This document shows, in pieces, positions 10,501-20,099 of a stretch of 56,466 nucleotides of DNA; position 1 is the stretch's first letter; every line of letters starts with the position of its first letter. The translations under genes were made by a program, and so were the position numbers. Source of the stretch: Diphasiastrum complanatum (taxonomy: Eukaryota > Streptophyta > Lycopodiopsida > Lycopodiales > Lycopodiaceae); contig MU833435.1 of the NCBI GenBank assembly GCA_029204225.1, positions 1 through 56,466 on the forward strand. The letters run 5' to 3'. Below the pieces are notes generated by a model. It was not told where the DNA came from. It ran no database searches and saw nothing but the letters and a program-made list of their open reading frames with translations.

Positions 10501-13193
10501 ACTCAACCGCCCGATCCTCGGGCTCCCTCCATCTACCACCTCCTCCTTGGTTGCCCCTTCTTAGGCACCCCTCATTTCAACCCCTCCTTGGCTCTTCCTC
10601 ATCACATCTCCTCCTTGGGTGTCTCCCCTCGTCTCCTTCAACCATCCCTATCAAACTCTCATTGCAATGTTGTATACAATCAAACAACGTTCTCTGATGT
10701 TTATGTGTGCTAACAATTAAACAAAGTCCAGTGCATGTATATAAAATTCTATTTGTGCTAACTCTTATAATTGGTTTTTTTGAAGAAAGCTTGTAAAGAA
10801 TCAAGATCTTTGTCAAAGGCATGTAACATGACCTGCATTTTGCCCCTCTATGTAGTGTCAATGTGGTGATGATGATGATGTGATGTGATACACGTTAAGT
10901 CATTTCCTTCACCAATTTACATGCATGGGCTCTTGGTCAAGTGTCGTTCACAGTCTGATTCGCCATTGTCACTCTAGCATTGGCCATAAATAAGCATAAT
11001 GTATTGCTTAGATAGCCCAAAAGAATCCACACCATTTCAACAAAGCCTCTTGTTATGTACAGAAAATACATCCTATCCAACCAAGAACTTCCTAACCTTG
11101 TTATTGCCTTGCTACCTAAAAATTACTATATTGTGTTTGAACACATGATAAAATAAATCCCTCAAACAAAATATAAGGGTATAGATGATTTTGTACCATG
11201 TCAAATCACCAAGTTGTGCTCTCAAACCATCAGCAAGGGTACGCGGTGAAACATTTCGAACTATCGTGTTTGTTGCCTTGGACTGAGCAGCATCACTAGC
11301 CCCATATGGTTCCGCTCCAAAAATCTTGATAGTTGGCTTGATTCCTTTCGCACCTAGTGCAATTCCTGAGATCAAGCCACCACCTGCAATTTGAGCATGC
11401 TTAAAGATCCAACTCATTTGAAGGGTTTTTGTTAGAGCCAAGAAGATCATAGCCAATATAACAGCCCAAACGACTTAATATTTTCATGAAGTCTTCTATT
11501 ACATCATTGACACAAACTAGTCTAGCAGAGTTGACAACATTTGAAATCAATAGATAGAGATTAGAATAGACTGAAACTACTACAAGGGAATGAGCTAGTC
11601 TTGATTCAAATTAGCATATAAAAGTCTTCTGGACATATACATTGTCATTAAGATTAAATACCCAACGGGGTTGGCTCAACTGGTTAGCTTGGCATCCAAA
11701 GTTTCTTTGGTCCCAGGTTCGAGCCTCCCCTTGGAAACCAAGAAGCATTAAGATTAAACACAACATAGAAAGCTTTGATGGCTAGGTGAAGGGCCACAGG
11801 CCTAGAGACGATTGGAGTTCTTCGTGTTTTTATGAGCATTCCTTAAATTACCACAAAAAGTCATGTACTTGAGCTCCAACCATCTCATACCACTTATCGG
11901 CACAACTATAGCTTCGAGTTCAGGCACTTGTTCCAAGAACTCCAATGCTATTGTACCTTGCCCACTGCAGTCAAACGAATAAGGTATTGAAACCTTGACT
12001 ATCCAAGCATTCTTTGCAAAAGCATACATGGCACATGGACAATTGTGCAAACGATTCTATCAAAGCAAACAACATGAAAACTTTTGAAACTAGGAAGAAG
12101 TCCACCGGTTCAAGACCATGAACTTCTTACCAATTCTCATAATGTAAAAAATGGCAAAAAACCGAAAAGGAAAATCAGGATATATTGCTGTATACATATG
12201 TATTGTATGAAGGCTAAAAGCAAATATGAGTCAGCACTTGCTTAGGAACAACTATGAAGACCCAGAAACTTTTCGTAGTATTTTCTGATACATATTGGTG
12301 CTGAAACAAAATACGTCAAGTAACCATGTCTGACTGCCAACGAGCTTCTGCAATGCAGTTACACTTGCCTGATAACATTGCCATCATTGAAGGGATGAAT
12401 CATCACCGCCCCAGTTTCTTCCTGAACTTTTGCAGCTATAGCCTCCCTTGACTCGATAGAAGAATCAGCCCACACGATACGGCCTCCATACTGATTAACA
12501 TTGTCAATTTTGCACTGTGGAGCATTCTTTGGAATTACGATATGAGCTGGTATGTCTCTTAGCTTTGCAGCCAAGGCAACTGCAGCTGCATGATTTCCAC
12601 TTCTCTCCACAATAATATGTTAATGCTTACTTGTTGATAGGGATACCATACAACAAAATCTAATCACCAGACTAGGAGCAAGATAGTAATTAGCACAGTC
12701 ATAGAACTTGAAATAAATTTCAGTGAACATATGTATGAGAAAGATAATGCTTCAATAGATCAGAAACAGTAAACTACCTGCTATGAGTCAGGATTCCCCT
12801 CTTCGCCACTTCATCAGGAAGAGAAAACACAGCATTGCATGCACCTCTTATTTTAAATGCACCTCTGCAGAGACACGGCAAAGACTAGTGAAGCCTTTGA
12901 TTTGTATTACAATAGCCCACTTTGAATTTCGGCCATGAGCTTAGGCCTTTTAGTGTGTGCATGTTCACTCAAAAATAAATCAACCTGTTTTTGGAGGATA
13001 CTAACCCTTTTTGAAAGTTTTCAGCTTTGAAAAAGAGCTTTCTTCCAGAAAGTTCATCTATAAATGAGGACTTCAACACTGGAGTCGTATCAATAAAGGT
13101 TTCAATCCTCTTTCTGGCTTTGCGGATAGAAGCCAAATCTGCGGCGTACTCAGGTTCCAAATATACCTCATTTTGCTTTTCAGTCGTACCCAT
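4519..13193 (-). CDS. SR: Serine racemase, six exons, intact
   Basis: PLP-dependent fold-type II enzyme that interconverts L- and D-serine and usually also dehydrates serine to pyruvate; expected in the cytosol. Exons on the minus strand: 13193-13006, 12864-12778, 12599-12369, 11964-11891, 11383-11197, 4777-4519; together 1026 bases, 341 residues, one open frame with matching phases. Expected features are present: Schiff-base Lys67 in 'GGAFKIRG', catalytic Ser92 in 'HSSGNH', the PLP-phosphate loop 'SGGGL' at 193-197, metal ligands Glu218, Ala222 and Asp224 by alignment to the human enzyme, and Ser322 in 'LSGGNVDL'. The length fits the family (human 340). The start at 13193 matches the family N-terminus and is directly preceded by 'TTTGCAG', which could be the acceptor of a 5'UTR intron. 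An in-frame ATG at 13238, with a stop just before it, would add 15 residues. Serine racemase is preferred over threonine dehydratase because there is no regulatory C-terminal domain. Confidence 0.93.
6750..7476. mobile_element. MULE-like non-autonomous element
   Basis: The 727-base insert is flanked by a perfect 9-bp direct repeat, 'GGTCCCATC', at 6741-6749 and 7477-7485, the target-duplication length of Mutator-like elements. Both ends are rich in CGATCC/GGATCG and GTTCCGG words and carry a shared subterminal 'TTGCAG'-type start, so the terminal inverted repeats are imperfect. The interior holds a G/C-rich core (7085-7180) and A/T runs and codes for nothing. Without it the flanks join into LTR-like sequence, so it landed in an older element inside racemase intron 5. 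Confidence 0.65.
7486..7860 (+). repeat. LTR-like sequence flanking the MULE
   Basis: Contains a TATA-type 'TATAAATAGG' near 7580, as in plant LTR promoters, and a block near 7828-7845 similar to 3118-3145 in the LTR left of the racemase gene. It probably continues left of the MULE insertion to about 6670. Borders are not resolved. Confidence 0.4.
7958..8128 (+). pseudogene. Copia reverse transcriptase, start only
   Basis: Translation gives 'DPVTFHDATRSSV', a stop, then 'AIQNEYDSILENKTWEVVELP' and 'GVKWIFKTKYKSDG', the conserved entry to the copia RT domain. The stop stands where family members have Trp. Nothing of the catalytic palm follows, so this is a short decayed piece inside racemase intron 5. 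Confidence 0.8.
8757..8912 (+). pseudogene. Retrotransposon zinc-knuckle fragment
   Basis: The open frame ends in 'QEMNEICSKNLCFYCHSPDHIKHICPHP', which contains a CX2CX4HX4C knuckle after a 'E...C..LCF.C' lead-in like that of Ty3/gypsy gag. The residues before it, in the same frame from 8619, are hydrophobic and not gag-like. It is probably a remnant; the lineage is uncertain. Confidence 0.45.
8969..9310 (+). repeat. LTR-like block with TATA box
   Basis: Starts with TGTAAC, has 'TATAAATAGGCGCC' near 9050 and ends with the 28 bases shared exactly with the LTR end at 3595-3622. The layout is that of an LTR, but no primer site follows. The left border is a guess. Confidence 0.45.
9383..9880 (+). 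CDS. Unrecognised ORF, 165 residues
   Basis: Open for 165 residues. Not recognised: it has no clear retrotransposon motif and no signal peptide, although the C-terminal 40 residues are hydrophobic. It lies between two LTR-like blocks (8969-9310 and 10006-10397), so it is most likely internal sequence of a decayed element rather than a host gene. It sits inside an intron of the racemase gene, on the opposite strand. Confidence 0.25.
   Translation: MLREQLVEDYGQHGPCWEHFGQQSVEQPITVPCRLLETLQDNKEMSYYEGKAHASLKSVRLAIFFCSTLTLQHDVGTLPILCEQVIDGKVWEDVMPKVFGTLFYCPYGKKFFRMMWEPMMDYKSMFRLIAKFMLVSYFGWSMQILTLRLDASLLRILFLLYVGHK
10006..10397 (+). repeat. LTR (3' type), 392 bases
   Basis: Preceded by the polypurine tract 'AAGAGGG'. 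Begins TGTTGGAA and ends TTCCTACA, near-perfect inverted termini. No second copy was found in the window, so it is a solo or orphan 3' LTR within racemase intron 5. Confidence 0.6.
11659..11745 (+). mobile_element. tRNA-derived SINE, short
   Basis: The 87-base insert lies in racemase intron 4 and is flanked by a perfect 13-bp direct repeat, 'CATTAAGATTAAA' (11646-11658 and 11746-11758). It carries RNA polymerase III promoter boxes: A box 'TGGCTCAACTGGTTAGC' (about 11672) and B box 'GGTTCGAGCC' (about 11716). The body is short and has no long A tail. It could instead be a retroposed tRNA-like sequence, but it does not fold as an evident tRNA. Confidence 0.8.
12367..12370 (-). other. GC-AG 5' splice site of racemase intron 3
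   Basis: Exon 3 ends 'ATCAG' and the intron begins 'GCAAGT', a GC donor in the strong context AG|GCAAGT. Only this cut keeps the frame and gives the conserved 'VISGQGT' across the junction. The nearest GT, a few bases on, shifts the frame. GC-AG introns are a small minority of plant introns and are often alternatively spliced. Confidence 0.85.
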
Positions 13194-13238
13194 CTGCAAA
13201 TTTCTGTCAAAACACAGTAAACTAATTGCATGAGCCAT

Positions 13239-13784
13239 CCTTCATCTGGCAGAAAACTCTGTGATTACATAAAAACGTTGCAGTTTAAACAAATGGATCA
13301 TACACACAAGGCATAAGCAATCAAAATACCAGGAAATTCGAAAAGAAGAAAGGGCCGCAGTCTTTTCAGAGAAAGATATTAAATGCTGGATTCAGACAAC
13401 GTCAGCAACCATGATATATGTACATATGTGGAATCACCACTATGCATTTGGTTGTTTTGTATTATTTCTTCACTACCTAGTGCTTCTTCATAGAAAAAGA
13501 GCAAGCTTAGCACACATACATAGAGAGTCAAGTGTATGTGTTCCTTCTTTTTGTTACATGGCCATGTATGATGTGCTTGTGGACTAAGGAATATTTTCAC
13601 ATCCAAGGGGCCAAAAGGATCTCCCATTGATGTGGATTGGGCCATACATCTTTGAGTCCCTTGAGGGGACCACCCACAAAATGTGAAGTCCGCATTAACA
13701 AACCACAATGATTTTTTAGAACCTTGTTTGTGGAGCATATTGCCTCGGTCATACAACCCACTTTCCAAGATTTTCTATACAGTT
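13239..13784. promoter_or_regulatory. Racemase upstream region
   Basis: Sequence 5' of the racemase on the minus strand. It should hold the promoter and probably a 5'UTR exon, given the acceptor-like TTTGCAG before the ATG. No TATA box or coding exon could be assigned with confidence. A decayed copia element starts at about 13785. Confidence 0.35.
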
Positions 13785-14905
13785 ATTGGCTATGGTTGTC
13801 GTACTTTCATTTGTTAAGAATTGTTCCACTTGTTTCAAAGAATTCAAAGCCTTGGTGGAGAACCATATGGAAGCACATATCAAAGTGTTCACATCAAATA
13901 GAGGGGGTGAGTACAAATCATCAAAGTTTGAAGCTTTTTGTAAGGAGCATGAGATCAAAAGGTAGTTTACTCAAGCGCACACCATATATAGCAATGGAGT
14001 CATGGAAGAGAAGAATCATACAATTGTGAAAAGCACTTGATCGATGATGAAGTAGATGAATTTGGTGAATTTCTATTGGTCGGAAGCTTGTAATACTATT
14101 ACCTTCTCGCAAAATAGGAGCTCCACTATCTTGGTTCCCAAAGTGACTCCCAAAGAGGCTTTTACAAGTATTAGCATAAGGTTGAAAATTTTCGCATTTT
14201 CGGGTGCAAAACCTGTGTGTACATGCCAAAATAAGAGAGAAATAAGCTTGATGCAAAATCCATTAAGCGTGTATTTGTTGGATATGATGATAAAACAAAG
14301 ACGTATAGGTGTCTTGATCCTATGACTTGGATAATCCACATTAGCAAAGTTTTGATCTTTGATGAGACGCACTAGATAGATGCATTTGGTGATTTTGAAG
14401 CTAATGGTGGAGATGGAAAGCTTCTTACAATCTTGGAAGAGGATGATGATGTTGTACCTCATGAGATTAGGCAAATTGATCGTGATGGATTTGAAGACCA
14501 TGATCAAACTCCACCCATAGAAGAGGCTAAGGGAAGGTATTTGTTAGAGTGGAGCCAAGAAGATCAAACCTGTTGGTAATAAGAGAAAGAAACAAGACAC
14601 TCTTTGGGACACCTATTTGCCAAGAAGTATTTCGCTTGTGCAAAAGGTACCAAAATGGTATAAAACCATCATGAAGGATGTTAAGATGAATGATCCAGAA
14701 TCTAGAAAACAAGAAATAGTGAGGAGATCATCAAGAGAGAAGAAAGATCTTGATCATTACCATGTGAACTATGCCTTAATGAGTGACATTTTGAAATTCC
14801 AAGAACCATCATCCTTTGACGATGTCTATAAACTGTTTTTTAAGTACTATACTTGGTTTGGGTCCATCGGGTTGAACGATGATTCAAGAGCAAGGTGTTT
14901 CTAGA
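13785..14905 (+). pseudogene. Ty1/copia integrase and RT linker, decayed
   Basis: In shifting frames the plus strand reads 'CFKEFKALVENHM', 'NRGGEYKSSKFEAFC', 'YSNGVMEEKNHTI' (integrase core), 'KLDAKSIKRVFVGYDDKTKTY' (integrase C-terminal part), and from 14617 'RRSSREKKDLDHYHVNY' and 'FQEPSSFDDVY' (the linker before reverse transcriptase). Stops occur near 13965, 14039 and 14370. The RT itself is missing. The order and orientation are those of one plus-strand element lying head to head with the racemase gene. Confidence 0.75.
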
Positions 14906-15056
14906 GCCATTACCAATATCGGTCTCCTTGGTTGCTAGTTTGACCATTTCAAAAAGACCTAGTTTGATTGTAATCAAAGTGTAAATTCCATTGTTTCAAA
15001 ATCCATTTGGGAGTCATTTTCAATCCTTTCCTCACATTTTTATCATGATATCAAAT

Positions 15057-15877
15057 CTAGATCAAAGCAATCACAATATTAGATCTTCTGATTGCTTTGA
15101 CTAGAAAATGATTGGAAATTTGGTGGTGGTGGTGACTGAATGTGTGTCGGAGACGTGTGGAGTGGATTACTTGTGATGGTGGTGGATGTGGTTTGCGTAG
15201 TGCAAAATTGTCTACATTGACTGTAGAGTCAAGTAGGGTGGAAGAATGTATAGGTGAGGGCTTTCGTGGGACAGTGGAATCAAAGCTCGTGTTAAGTGTG
15301 AATGAAGGGGTGGATGTGGTAGTAAATGGTGGGGGTAGTGGTGGAAGGAGAGTTGTGTTAGTAGGTAATGATATCGGAACGGTTGAAGTTACCTGAGTAG
15401 ACAGGACCACACCTACTAAACCAAAACCGGAAGTGCCAGCATCCAAAGAGCTAGCTACTGCTTGTCTTCGTTGTTGGGCCTATTGGAGTAGGGCCTCCTG
15501 CTACACAAAAACCTCCTTTGGGACTTGACAGGATTTCAAGCTCCCTCTGAATTCAACATACTCTGCCCCTATATCATTGGATAAGATATTAGGGAGATGT
15601 TGACGTCCGTGCTCACTGCCTTATCCTTCTGCTTCTTTGTTGGTGGTGCAGGTGAAACAGGTTTGATTGACAGTTGTGGGGTGGCGTGCTTTCTGGTGCT
15701 AGGATAGATGTCTTCGAGCTCTTTGATAGTCGCGGCCGTTTGTTGTCCTAGTTGTTTTGTGACCAACATGTGGAGAAGATATCCACATTTGGTGGTGGCT
15801 TTTCTAGCTTTCAGAGCCACACATAATTTGTCAAAAACTTTCTCTTCCCACTTGTAATTGTGAGTGGGATCATCCAT
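15057..15877 (-). CDS. Two unrecognised ORFs, possibly one broken gene
   Basis: 15877-15569 is open for 102 residues (start 'MDDPTHNYKWEEKVFDKL', then a basic 'PPTKKQKDK' stretch). 15446-15057 is open for 129 residues and very rich in Pro, Thr, Ser and His. Together they could be one frameshifted protein with a folded N-terminus and a disordered tail. Neither is recognised. They stand between decayed copia elements, so a retrotransposon origin (an unusual gag) is the simplest guess. A perfect 12-bp inverted repeat sits just upstream of the ATG. Confidence 0.3.
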
Positions 15878-15891
15878 GGTGAGGGTTAATG

Positions 15892-15925
15892 AAAATAGAT
15901 CGCTTTATGGAATGCGATCTATTTT
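15892..15925. repeat. Perfect 12-bp inverted repeat
   Basis: Arms 'AAAATAGATCGC' (15892-15903) and its exact reverse complement (15914-15925) with a 10-base loop. It lies 15 bases upstream of the ATG at 15877 on the minus strand. No coding constraint explains it. Confidence 0.9.
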
Positions 15926-15929
15926 GGCA

Positions 15930-16263
15930 ATGTGAACCTCGACCATGGCCATGAGTGTGTGGATCCAAAAATAACAAATATAGATCATTCTACAGATCAC
16001 TCTCTCCACGAGTTACATCCTTTTATAACAGGTCCAAACCCTATTTGGCCACTTGGCTTTCCCTCCAAAATGCTAACATTCAAATTTGAATCTACTCAAA
16101 CTCGCCTTCTAACTTTTCCACACTTTCAAAAAGTGTTTATTCAAATGACATTTAGACTAATGAACTTTGAAAAGTCAATCTTCAAGTCTAAAAACAAAAT
16201 TGGCCTCAATATGCCAAATATCGAAATATAGCAAATATGACCAAACTAGTTGAATCTTTCACA
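15930..16263 (-). repeat. 3' LTR of copia B
   Basis: On the minus strand the polyprotein ends 'KLVEERV' and its last codons double as the polypurine tract 'GAAGAGAGAG'. The LTR begins TGTGAAAGATTC at 16263. The far border is not resolved, and no 5' partner was found in the window. Confidence 0.5.
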
Positions 16264-18673
16264 CTCTCTCTTCAACTAGTTTTAGCATGGACTTTGATAA
16301 CACTCCAAGTGATGTCCTATGCTTCATGAACAAGTCCTTTCCCAATGCTTTGGTGAAGATATCAGCTACACATTCCCTTGAGGACACATGTTGAAACTCC
16401 ACCTCATTTGCAATGACTTGCTCCCTCACAAAATGATATTGCATCTGGATTGGTTGCCAATCTTTGGGCTGATTGATTGTCACAAAAGATGATTGGGCTC
16501 TCTGAAAAATCCAGCAAGTGAAGATTCTTGATCATCTTCTTGATCCATACCATCTCCTTTGTGCAATTTGTAAGAGCTTTGTACTCGGCATCACTAGATG
16601 ATAATGAGATAGTGGCTTGTTTCTTCGACATCCATGATATAGCTCCATCACCTATGAAAATACAATGAGCACTAATGGATTTCCTATCCATTACATCTCT
16701 AGCATAGTCCGAATCTGAGAATCCAAAACGATTAGGTGATGATCCCTCATACAATATGCCAAAATCTCGAGTTCCAATGATGTACCTCAAAACTCCCTTT
16801 CCTAACTTCCAATGCTCCTCACTAGGATCTTGCATGAATTAACTCAATCTTCCAACACAATAGCTTAGATATGGTCTAGTAATGGTTAGATAGATGAGTG
16901 AACCAACTAGCTTCCTATAGAGAGTAATGTCCTCGAAGGATCTTTCATTACCTCTTATAGTTAGCTTTACATGAGACTCCATAGGTGTATCACTAGCTTT
17001 TGCATCTACCATATGAAATCTTTCTAGAATAGAATTAGCATACTTCTCTTGACAAATGAGAGTAGATTGAGAAGATCTAATGGCTTCTATTCCCAAAATG
17101 TACTGCAAATTACCAAGATCATGCACCTCAAACTCCTTCTTAAGAGCACTCTTGATATCCGCCACATCTCAATTGTCTCCACCACTCAAGATGATATCAT
17201 CCACATAGATTAGCAAGATGCTAACATCATTTCCAGCAAACCTATAATAAAGTGAATTATCATACTCACTCATAACAAAGCCTTGAGAGAGTAAAAAAGT
17301 GTTAAGCTTAGCATACCAACTCCTTGGTGCTTGCTTAAGGTCATACAAGCTCTTTTGTAGTAGAAACACATGATTTGGCTTTGTAGATGAAATGTAGCTC
17401 TTGAGCTGCTCCATGTACACTTTCTCCTCAAGATCACCATTCGCATTTGAAATGTCCATTTGCCATATATCCCATCCATAAAGTGTAGCAAGTGAAATGA
17501 TGACTCGAATGCTTACCATGTTTGCCACGGGTGCAAAGGTCTCATCATAGTCAGTCCCTTGTTGTTGAGCATATCCTTTTGCCACTTACCTTGCCTTCTA
17601 CTTGTTGATAGATCCATCTTGGTTTGTCTTCACCTTGAAGATCCATTTGCATCCAATAGCTTTCTTGTCCTTAGGTAACTCCACCAATCTCCATGTTCCA
17701 TTCTTCATAAGAGCTTGATATTCAAGATCCATTGCTTGAATCCACTCCTCTTCTTTCTTTTCTTAATCTACACTTGTAGGTTCATCCAAAGAGGTTAGGA
17801 AAGCAACATAATTTCCAGAAACTACTTGCTTACCCTTTTGATCATATGTGAGCCTTGAAGGTACTTGTCTTTCTCTTGATGTTCACCTTGTCTTTTGACT
17901 TGATGACGGTCCATCATCATCACCATCCAAAGTAGGATCCTTTTCATCAATATCAAGAATGTTAGATCCATCCACATCACCATCAATCATGCTTGAAGAC
18001 ACTTTTGGAATGTTCCCCTCATCAAAAATGACATCTCTACCAACAATCACTTTGTTAGTAGAAGGAATGTAAACCTTGTAGGCTTTACTCATCTCAATAT
18101 ATCCAACAAAAATACCTCTTCTTGAAGATGGATCCTCCTTGGTCCTATCATCAAGAGTAATGTTGACATAGCATGTGCATCCAAAGGTTCTTAGAAAGTT
18201 GACACTCAGCCTCCTCTTGAATATCATTTCAAAAGGTGTCCTTCCATTCAAAATAGCACTCGACCACCTATTGCACAAGAAATTGGCACACAACAACGCT
18301 TGATCCCAAAATGGTTTGTCAAGATTAGCACTTAACCTCATGGATTTAGCACTTTCACATAAAATCCTATTCTTCCTTTCAACCACTCCATTTTGTTGTG
18401 GGGTCCTTGATGTTGTATACTCCATCTTGATCCCATGCTCATCACAAAAGGCCTTGAACTTGGTAAATATGTACTCACCACCATTGTCACTCCTTAAGCA
18501 CTTTCTCTCTTGCATTCTTGAACTTGATAAAGACATCATACACTTCATCCTTGGTCTTTAGTAGATAGATCTAACAAAATCTACTAAAATCATCAATGAA
18601 TGCTACATACATCTTAGCTCCACTATTGCTAATTGTAGTAAATCCATGAATATCTGAATGTACAAGTTGAAAA
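16262..18673 (-). pseudogene. Copia B: integrase, RT and RNase H, nearly complete
   Basis: Read right to left: integrase core from 18673 ('VHSDIHGF', 'FIDDFSRF', 'LRSDNGGEYIF', 'PQQNGVVERKNR', all three acidic residues kept), C-terminal part 'RGIFVGYIEMSKAYKVY', reverse transcriptase 17585-17169 ('ETFAPVANMVSIR', 'MDISNANGDLEEKVY', catalytic 'YVDDIIL'), then RNase H 17165-16404 ('FSDSDYARD', 'LSSSDAEYKAL', 'FCDNQSA') and the tail 'YHFVREQVIANEVEF'. Stops lie at about 18590, 17580, 17167 and 16836, with a frameshift at about 16440. The integrase is cut at 18673 exactly where LTR A1 begins, so gag, protease and pre-integrase are missing. Confidence 0.88.
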
Positions 18674-19452
18674 TGACAAAATTTTCAAAATTCACACATG
18701 TGGGAAAAATCCACAAGTATGATAGATCTTATTAAACTTTATGATTAGCACAATAACCTGATTCTAAATTGAATAGCAAGATCTAGTACAGAACTTATGG
18801 CTTAACCACAATCTAGCATGCTAAGAATCAGAGAATGATAGCAATGAATCATAAATGAGTAAAAGTACAAGAAATTAGTGTATGAGCATTAGCCTCAACA
18901 CGAGTTAGAGAGAGAAAGAGAGAGAGAGATCAAGCAAAAAATGGTGTAGATCTAAAATGGCCTACAAAGCTTTGGTTCTTCATCAAGAATTATGAGAATA
19001 GCTACACATATTTATGGAGTTTGAGGTAGCTCGAGGTAGAACCACACCCATCCACCTTTCAATATAAAGTGAAAACTAGAGTCTAAGTGACATTTGTCAC
19101 ATCTCATGCATGTATCTCTACCTACTTTTACCAAGTGTCCTAGTTCTAACTAGAATTGTACAAATCATCATGCATGTGTCCATTTCACTTTGTGCATGTC
19201 TTGCAGGTCACTATGGATCACTTACAATAAATGCATGTGATATGCCACAAGTTTCTACAAGCATATTGTTGCTATTTCTAAGTCTACAATCTATATGCAA
19301 GTTGTATTCAACCAACTAGATATGACTAATCCATATAGCTCGAGTTGTATCTAGGCCAAATTTGGCATTTACATTTATGGAACAACATACTTGCATAGTA
19401 CAAAGTTTGTAGCAAGCCTAAAGTCAAGATGGATTATTTTTCAATTTCAACA
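18674..19452 (-). repeat. LTR A1 (family A), inserted into copia B
   Basis: 779 bases. On the minus strand it begins TGTTGAAATTG right after the polypurine tract 'AGGAGGAG' and ends AATTTTGTCA. It is highly similar along its whole length to LTR A2 (38233-39013) and, inverted, to LTR A3 (42802-43352). Its far end abuts the truncated copia B integrase. A (GA)-rich stretch lies near 18908-18928. Confidence 0.85.
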
Positions 19453-19540
19453 CTCCTCCTAAAAACAATCTATGTTGACTTGAACATGGATCTTGGTATT
19501 ACTCCAAGATTGGCTCTATGCTTGATGAAGGAACTCTTTC

Positions 19541-20099
19541 TCAAAGGTTTGGTAAGCAAATCTGCAATACAAGATGATGTGTTGATGTGTTCCAAGTATA
19601 TTTCCCCTCCAATGAGCTCTCTTTCATGAAGTGATGTGCAACTTTGATGTGTTTGCTCCTTGCATGAAATATCGGATTGTTGGCAAGGGCTTGGGCTGAA
19701 ATGTTGTCACACATGATCATAGGTAGATCATCTTCCATTATTATCTTTAGCTCCACTAGCAATCTCTTGATCCAAAGCACTTCCTTTGTTGTTGTAGCGA
19801 GTGTTTTATACTCAGCTTCACAAGATGAGAGTGATACAGTATCTTGCTTTTTGGAAAGCCAAGATATCAAGTTTCTTCCAATATATATGACATAAGCACC
19901 TGCAGATTTTCGATCTGCTCTATCACTTGCAAAATCCGAGTCAGAATAGCCAACTATAGAAAGATCTTCACTTTTATACAATAAACCATAGTCAAAAGTT
20001 GAAGATATGTATCTAAGAACTCTCTTGGCCATTTTCCAATGATGAATAGTAGGATTTTGCATAGCTTGGCTCAACTTATGAACACTAAAACTTATGTCA
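19541..20099 (-). pseudogene. Family A copia RNase H
   Basis: Minus-strand reading 'LSQAMQNPTIHHWKMAKRVLRY', 'YSDSDFASDRADRKS', 'LSSCEAEYKTL', 'ARSKHIKVAHHF'. It is the RNase H and C-terminus of the element whose 3' LTR is A1, closely similar to copy A2. The catalytic Asp and Glu are present, but the frame breaks near 19640 before the C-terminus. Homology to A2 stops at about 20099, where unrelated copia sequence begins. Confidence 0.85.

Larger units (their letters stand above)
4778..11196 (-). other. SR: Racemase intron 5, 6.4 kb, transposon-filled
   Basis: The intron begins GTACAA after Trp256's first two bases and ends TTTGAACAG. The other four introns are 141, 178, 404 and 507 bases. 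Inside are a MULE-like insertion (6750-7476), a copia RT remnant (7958-8128), a zinc-knuckle ORF (about 8757-8912), an LTR ending at 9310 and an LTR at 10006-10397. About 4822-6700 shows no recognisable feature. Confidence 0.85.

Noticed and set aside
4519-13193. Threonine dehydratase
   Set aside because: Biosynthetic threonine dehydratase has a long C-terminal regulatory part and a plastid transit peptide; this protein is 341 residues without either.
15142-15396. Gly/Val-rich plus-strand ORF
   Set aside because: It is the complement of the longer Pro/Thr-rich minus-strand ORF and has no independent support.
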